This document shows positions 58,407 through 64,000 of a stretch of 64,000 nucleotides of DNA, in pieces. Position numbers and translations under genes: made by a program. The notes under the pieces are model-generated. The model was not told the origin of the DNA. It did no database searches and was given only the letters and a program-made list of their open reading frames with translations. Numbering within the stretch: position 1 is the first letter of the stretch; each line of letters starts with the position of its first letter. The DNA comes from Hydrangea macrophylla (Eukaryota; Streptophyta; Magnoliopsida; Cornales; Hydrangeaceae): the NCBI GenBank assembly GCA_033977485.1, contig CM066984.1, positions 45,763,100 through 45,827,099 of the forward strand. Reading direction: 5' to 3'.

Positions 58407-60721
58407 TGTCACACCCCGATTTTTGGACAACCAAATATTTAATCCAGAGCATATATCCAGGCTATTATTCAATTTCCAAAGCACCAAGAGTGACACCCGG
58501 CCTCACATAGACTAATAGATAATTATTGAAAATAGTATTTTATACTCATTAAATAAGAACATGTGATTTTGTGTTTTAAAAAAAAAACTCTTTTTTTTAT
58601 TAAACTTGAATTCCCAAACATTAGTTTTCATTATAAAAGAAATTAAACTCCATTCCACATATTATATCCTTTCGATTTACCAAAAAAATATTATGTTCAT
58701 TCAATAAAACCCTCTTTACAGAGTTCAGCGGAAAGAAAACAATTAAGCATAAAATTCTATACATCCATAGGTCAGAGCAACTACAACGTTCCCAATACCC
58801 AATATATAATCGCTATTACAATTATACACTTGTGGCCCAGACTGCCAGAAATAAAATAAAGTACAACAAAAAAAATACAACTCTAATAATAAACAACACT
58901 GCGACAATCTCTTCACCCAAATAGAAACTCCAAAGAAAATCTCCAAATACTAAACATGCACATACATTCGACTACATTTCATATAAAACGCACCCGAATA
59001 CATTACGCACCCGGGTCAGTATATAAAATACTGGTATGAGTTAACAAAATAATATAAAACGAGTCTTAGGGAACAACGGTGTCCCATAGACTCCCAAAAG
59101 TACTCACAAAGAAACAACATGACCACCTCATATCATACAATATCGTTGCACAGAAAATAAACAATGTCATCACACATAATTCATGTCGGGTTAGAACAGT
59201 AGTTCCACGCACATTTCAGGACAGACCGGTAGTTTCCTTCAATGTGGTGGCAGTGGCCCCAACCCCGAATAAACACAACTGAATACTTACCGGTCGGATA
59301 TCTATGGTGAGTCAGCCCTGCATAAAAGTTAGTGGACCCACCATCCTGTAATATATAGTTATCACAAACCAAGCAAATAAGTCAGTAAACAACATTTCCA
59401 CATTCTAACTTAAACGTCGCATTCATTATTCCAACCTTATCAGTCTTATGAAATACTCCATTGTCATTATTTATTAGCCTTTAATTATCTTTGTGTTCCC
59501 TAGGTTCACCACTTGGCCACCCTCCATGGTACAACCCACACATATATCCCATGTGTGCCCGGGCATACTACCAACACCCACTCCGGTGCCAGTTTGGTTG
59601 GTGTATCAACCAAACCAGGTATACACAACGGACGGTTGGTCAATATATCAAGACGTCTATACAATATAAGCCGAGCATAAGGCTTAAGCTAGCTTGATCA
59701 TGAAGCCACTGGCAAAAAGTACACTCAACAAGTCTTAAGCCAGCTTTATCACGAAGCCACTGGAAAAAGAGTGTGAGCTACAAAAAACAATAACACAACG
59801 GAGAGTAGTGAAAACTAAGGTCTTTTCCCAGTTTCTTACCATCTACGTTAATTCTCATAAGTACCCATTCATGAGGGTTTAATCACGTCATTAACCACTT
59901 CGGGAATTTATCATTTATTCCATGGAATATCATAATCAAATTATTCACGATAAGGCCTTTTTTTTTTTTTTGCCAAAATTCTATTCAAGTCTCTAGCGTA
60001 GTATTTTCATAATAATTATTTAATAACACACATAGAATAAGTTGGGGTTTCTTAACACATAGCATATAAAATCGACACTCAACAATACTATTTAAAATAG
60101 TCCCAAACATACCCTTACATTAAACAGTCCCGAAACCAACATGGACTGAAATTATTCCTCATAATAATTCCGCACAAAGAAACATCTCTAACAATATTCA
60201 TAAACATAAATTCGAAATTCGGAGTTAACATTCACTGCTACTGTAATATAAATTGTCTGCCCAAACGGTGCAGAATTGGGAAAAATGCTATTAGACAAAA
60301 GTTGTGCAGAATTGCGTGTCCTACAAGCCAGCGCGAACAGAATTACGAAAACTGTAACGTATGATTTATTATGAATTTTGCTACTAAAATCTGATCCGTG
60401 AAAACCCCAAATCCGAAAATTGAATAATTGTTCAAATGTATATTCAAAGCTCATCTATAAATCTCAAATCATAACTTCAATAATTGTAAATAAAAACCTA
60501 AATCTCATAATCCATAACCATACTAATTTAATAATCTATACATTTAAATTTTCAATCAAACGAGATTGAAAGAAAATAACAAGTTAACTCATCGATTTAT
60601 GGCTTCAAGGTTGATGATGATTAAGCAAGCCAAAGGTTTGGAGTCCCTATTGTCCTCTCTTGTTCTCTTCTTCTTCTCATTCTTTCTTCCTTCTTCTTCT
60701 TCTTCTTCTTCTTCTTCTTCT

Positions 60722-60773
<52 letters not shown>

Positions 60774-61330
60774 AAAAGTGTATTGGGGGCTATGGTTTAT
60801 TTTTTTCCTCTAAAGGTGGATACATATAACTCTTAATGATATAATTAAAGTAATTCCCGAGTTTAGGCTTGTGGGCTCCCAAAAGACACACATATGACCC
60901 CAAAATGCATTTGAAAATACTTACACAACTAGTCCAAAGGGTACCCATACCCCGGGCACTTAATTTTCATGTTAAATTCACTACTTAACTTACTTGTGGG
61001 CCCCGAAACACTACCAGACACTAAACTCATCATTCTACAAAAATTATAACTCGGTCAGACAATAATCTATCATACAATTTAATTAAAGCTCAAACTGTCA
61101 TGTCATAATAATAATGAAACATTAGAAATTTTAATACAAAAACAAACGGGGAAATATTACTGGTATTACTAATAATTTAAATATGCTTACTAACAAATTT
61201 AATTCACGGATTCTCCAAACTTAAAATTTTTAGACACATGTCTTACCTAGGCATACCCATATAATATTACTAACTAAAAATAATTATTAAAATAATTATT
61301 TACACACTTAGAAATTTTAGGGTTGTTACA
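58407..61330 (-). repeat. 3' LTR of the LARD-like element
   Basis: 2924 bp, TGTAACA to TGTGACA on the minus strand. It contains a compound microsatellite. The repeated block TTAAGCCAGCTTTATCACGA / GCTTGATCATGAAG (59687-59770) is a short tandem repeat of about 55 bp. Confidence 0.85.
60689..60770 (+). repeat. Compound (TTC)n(TC)n microsatellite
   Basis: TTC repeats from about 60689 to 60727 followed by TC repeats to about 60769. They give rise to a spurious Ser/Leu-Ser frame. Confidence 0.95.
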
Positions 61331-61347
61331 TTCTACCCTCCTTAAAG
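61331..61347 (-). other. Polypurine tract of the LARD-like element
   Basis: Minus strand CTTTAAGGAGGGTAGAA abutting TGTAACAACCC. The sequence before it (GGGACAAAATTTC) is the usual end of a gypsy pol region. Confidence 0.8.
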
Positions 61348-62513
61348 AAATTTTGTCCCGAAATTTGGGACGTGGCAAACAAAGATAATAAATATGCATA
61401 ACGTTAAACATGCTATGAAAGGAATCTAACACTGGAGTATCGCTATCGTTTAACTCCCGATCATAATGAGACCTAGTACATCGAGAAATTAATCCAAACA
61501 AGGAAAACCTCATGTATATACCCATGGTCTCATATAGTCGCTGGTTAAATTCTATCCAGCACACACGACACAACACCAGTAAGCACATAATTTCACATAA
61601 ACACTAGATATTAATAATTCATAAAAAAAGAAAGAAAAACAATTGATCAATTACACAAAGATATGACTACGTGCATGAACATGCTTCCCTCTTACCGTTC
61701 CCCCTGCACTACTCCTTCTCGGGGTATCCAATTATCTTGTTGATCATACATATAATCTCACTGACATATCTTTTTAGAATTCCACACCGAGAATAAGACA
61801 GAATATAATGATGCCGCTGATAATACTTCAATACTCGTCTAGATTATAATAAGTCACACAGAGGAGAATACCATTAACAATAAATCTTGAAAACCATAAA
61901 GAACAGAATTGCCCGATGGAAGCATAACTCGTGAATTCAATAATAGAATAGCAGTAGAGAATAGAGACAAAATAATTTTAAGAAACCCAGAATACCCGTT
62001 GATAATATCCTCATCAGGAGATAAGAAATCCACAATACCAATAGTAATAGATTCCACATCAGAAAAATTGCAGATAATCAATAGAGATGAGAAAACCAGT
62101 TGATCACGTAAGAAGTCCATATATCCAATCTCTGCCTCCAACACCCAAATAAGATTTTCACAGTCCTTCACATAGATAGTCATCCACATTGCTACTCCAT
62201 AAGCCAAAACAACACTCTCCTCGACATGACCCCCATTGTTACAACAAAAGATGCATGCACGAACATATAAATCTAAACAGTATCATGTGTGGTCCTATAA
62301 AGTCATCTCGAAAATGACATGAATTTATGACTAACACATTACAAAGCACATAGTAGAACAAAACAGATAATACCATGAAACACATAGCCTCATAAAGCAA
62401 AAGAAGCACATTACAACACATAACCCCTTCCCCAAAAATCCGCAAACCTAAGGCTCTAACCAACCCATAAACCACATTCCGAGAATCACTTAGACTCGCT
62501 AAGCTAACCTTAA
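61348..62513 (-). other. Internal region of the LARD-like element, no gene
   Basis: About 1.2 kb without a credible protein; the small frames (for example 61854-62207 on the minus strand) match nothing I recognise. It presumably holds only packaging and replication signals. Confidence 0.6.
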
Positions 62514-62525
62514 GCTCTGATACCA
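62514..62525 (-). other. Primer-binding site of the LARD-like element
   Basis: Minus strand TGGTATCAGAGC three bases from the 5' LTR; initiator tRNA-Met type. Confidence 0.85.
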
Positions 62526-62528
62526 AAC

Positions 62529-64000
62529 TGTCACACCCCGATTTTTGGACTACGAAATATTTAATCCAGAGCATATATCCAGACTATTATTCAATTTCCA
62601 TAGCACCGAGAGTGACACCCGGCCTCTCACAGACTAATAGATAATTATTGAAAACAGTATTTTATAGTCATTAAATAAGAACATGTGATTTTGTGTTTAA
62701 AAAAAAAAAAAAAACTCTTTTTTATTAAACTTGAATTCCCAAACATTAGTTTTCATTATAAAAGAAATTAAACTCCATTCCACATATTATATCCTTTCAA
62801 TTTACCAAAGAAATATTATGTTCATTCAATAAAACCCTCTTTACAGATTTCAGAGGAAAGAAAACAATTAAGCATAAAATTCTATACATCCATAGGTCAG
62901 AGCAACTACAACATTCCCAATACCCAATATATAATCCTTATTACAATTATACACTTGTGGCCCACACTGCCAGAAATAAAATAAAGTACAACAAAAAAAA
63001 TACAACTCTAATAATAAACAACACTGCGACAATCTCTTCACCCAAACAGAAGCTCCAAAGAAAATCTCCAAATACTAAACCTGCACATACATTCGACTAC
63101 GTTTCATATAGAAACGCACCCGAATGCATTACGCACCCGGGTCAGTATATAAAATACTGGTATGAGTTAACAAAATGATATAAAACGAGTCTTAGGGAAC
63201 AACGGTGTCCCATAGACTCCCAAAAGTACTCACAAAGAAACAATATGACCACCTCATATCATACAATATCGTTGCACAGAAAATAAACAATATCATCACA
63301 CATAATTCATGTCGGGTTAGAACAGTAGTTCCACGCACATTTCAGGACAGACCGGTAGTTTCCTTCAATGTAGTGGCAGTGGCCCCAACCCCGAATAAAC
63401 ACAACTGAATACTTACCGGTCGGATATCTATGGTGAGTCAGCCCTGCATAAAAGTTAGTGGACCCACCATCCTGTAATATATAGTTATCACAAACCAAGC
63501 AAATAAGTCAGTTAACAACATTTCCACATTCTAACTTAAACGTCGCATTCATTATTCCAAGCTTATCAGTCTTATGAAATACACCATTGTCATTATTTAT
63601 TAGCCTTTAATTATCTTTGTGTTCCCTAGGTTCACCACTTGGCCACTCTCCATGGTAGAGCCCACACATATATCCCATGTGTGCCCGGGCATACTACCAA
63701 CACCCACTCCGGTGCCAGTTTGGTTGGGGTATCAACCAAACCAGGTATACACAACGGACGGCTGGTCAATATGTCAAGACGTCTATACAATATAAGCCGA
63801 GCATAAGGCTTAGGCCAGCTTGATCACGAAGCCACTGGCAAAAAGTACACTCAACAAGTCTTAAGCCAGCTTGATCACGAAGACACTGGCAAAAGAGTGT
63901 GAGCTACCAAAAACAATAACACAACGGGGAGTAGTGAAAACTAAGGTCTTTTCCCAGTTTCATACCATCTACGTTAATTCTCAAAAGTACCCATTCATGA
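62529..64000 (-). repeat. 5' LTR of the LARD-like element, partial
   Basis: Matches the first part of 58407-61330 with scattered substitutions and a longer A run at 62700-62714. It leaves the window at the right edge. Confidence 0.85.

Larger units (their letters stand above)
58407..64000 (-). mobile_element. Non-autonomous Ty3/gypsy LTR element (LARD-like), cut by the right edge
   Basis: The left LTR 58407-61330 and the start of the right LTR (62529-64000) are near-identical direct repeats. Between them are only 1198 bp without a recognisable gene, yet with both a polypurine tract and a primer site. Such coding-free elements depend on enzymes of a related autonomous element. The ends TGTAACAACCC...GGGTGTGACA (minus strand) and PPT context resemble common plant gypsy elements. 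The full length would be about 7 kb if the right LTR is complete. Confidence 0.82.

Noticed and set aside
60566..60775. 69-codon frame ending in Ser/Leu repeats
   Set aside because: Product of the (TTC)n(TC)n microsatellite.
61854..62207. 117-codon minus-strand frame in the LARD-like interior
   Set aside because: No recognisable domain, and the interior of such elements is normally non-coding.

Overview
The window is a gene-poor, repeat-dense stretch of a plant nuclear genome, most likely a dicot. Evidence: almost all of it is LTR retrotransposon sequence of plant-specific kinds (Ty1/copia and the Tat branch of Ty3/gypsy with a second RNase H); primer-binding sites match plant initiator tRNA-Met; insertions carry 5-bp target duplications; and the accessory genes belong to plant-only families (plant mobile domain, a DUF7745-like family, and the 'putative plant transposon protein' family). 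I see no ordinary host housekeeping gene, rRNA, tRNA or CRISPR.

Layout. 1-108 is the last bit of a Tat element (A') whose 3' LTR is 109-3396. A' sits inside the integrase gene of a related Tat element A, whose visible part runs 3397-14168: integrase (+), two accessory genes on the opposite strand (5230-6285 DUF7745-like, 6578-8737 plant mobile domain), a 155-bp tandem repeat, a polypurine tract and the 3' LTR 10899-14168. Element A sits in an older Tat element B that lies in the opposite direction. B holds the same two accessory genes in the same relative order (14497-24596 and 25351-29353, + strand) followed by integrase, RNase H, RT and protease on the minus strand (30068-44103). B was cut by Copia-1 (15167-23355, TSD tatca), a solo Tat-type LTR (25985-28993, TSD gggtc) and Copia-2 (30813-39523). 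44104-47566 is unassigned. 47567-57672 is a broken plant-transposon-protein gene split by Copia-3 (48172-56861, TSD aaaat), which keeps an intact 1329-codon gag-pol and LTRs with one difference seen by eye. 58407 to the right edge is a coding-free LTR element (LARD-like).

Main point of interest. Two separate Tat elements, in opposite orientation, share a conserved antisense two-gene cassette between integrase and the 3' LTR. The PMD gene of A can be read as six exons that are all multiples of three. The promoter of that gene, the promoter of the DUF7745-like gene in B, the A-type LTRs and the solo LTR all carry GC-rich dyads (consensus near GAGTGCCG-N-CGGCACTC) repeated every 20-23 bp, with a TATA box at varying distance downstream. 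This suggests one control module shared by element and cargo. A separate palindrome family (CGATCG arrays) lies upstream of the TATA box in the Copia-2/3 LTRs, recurs in their leaders, and also marks the promoter and leader intron of the plant-transposon-protein gene. Functions of these cassettes and arrays are inference; positions and spacings are read from the sequence.
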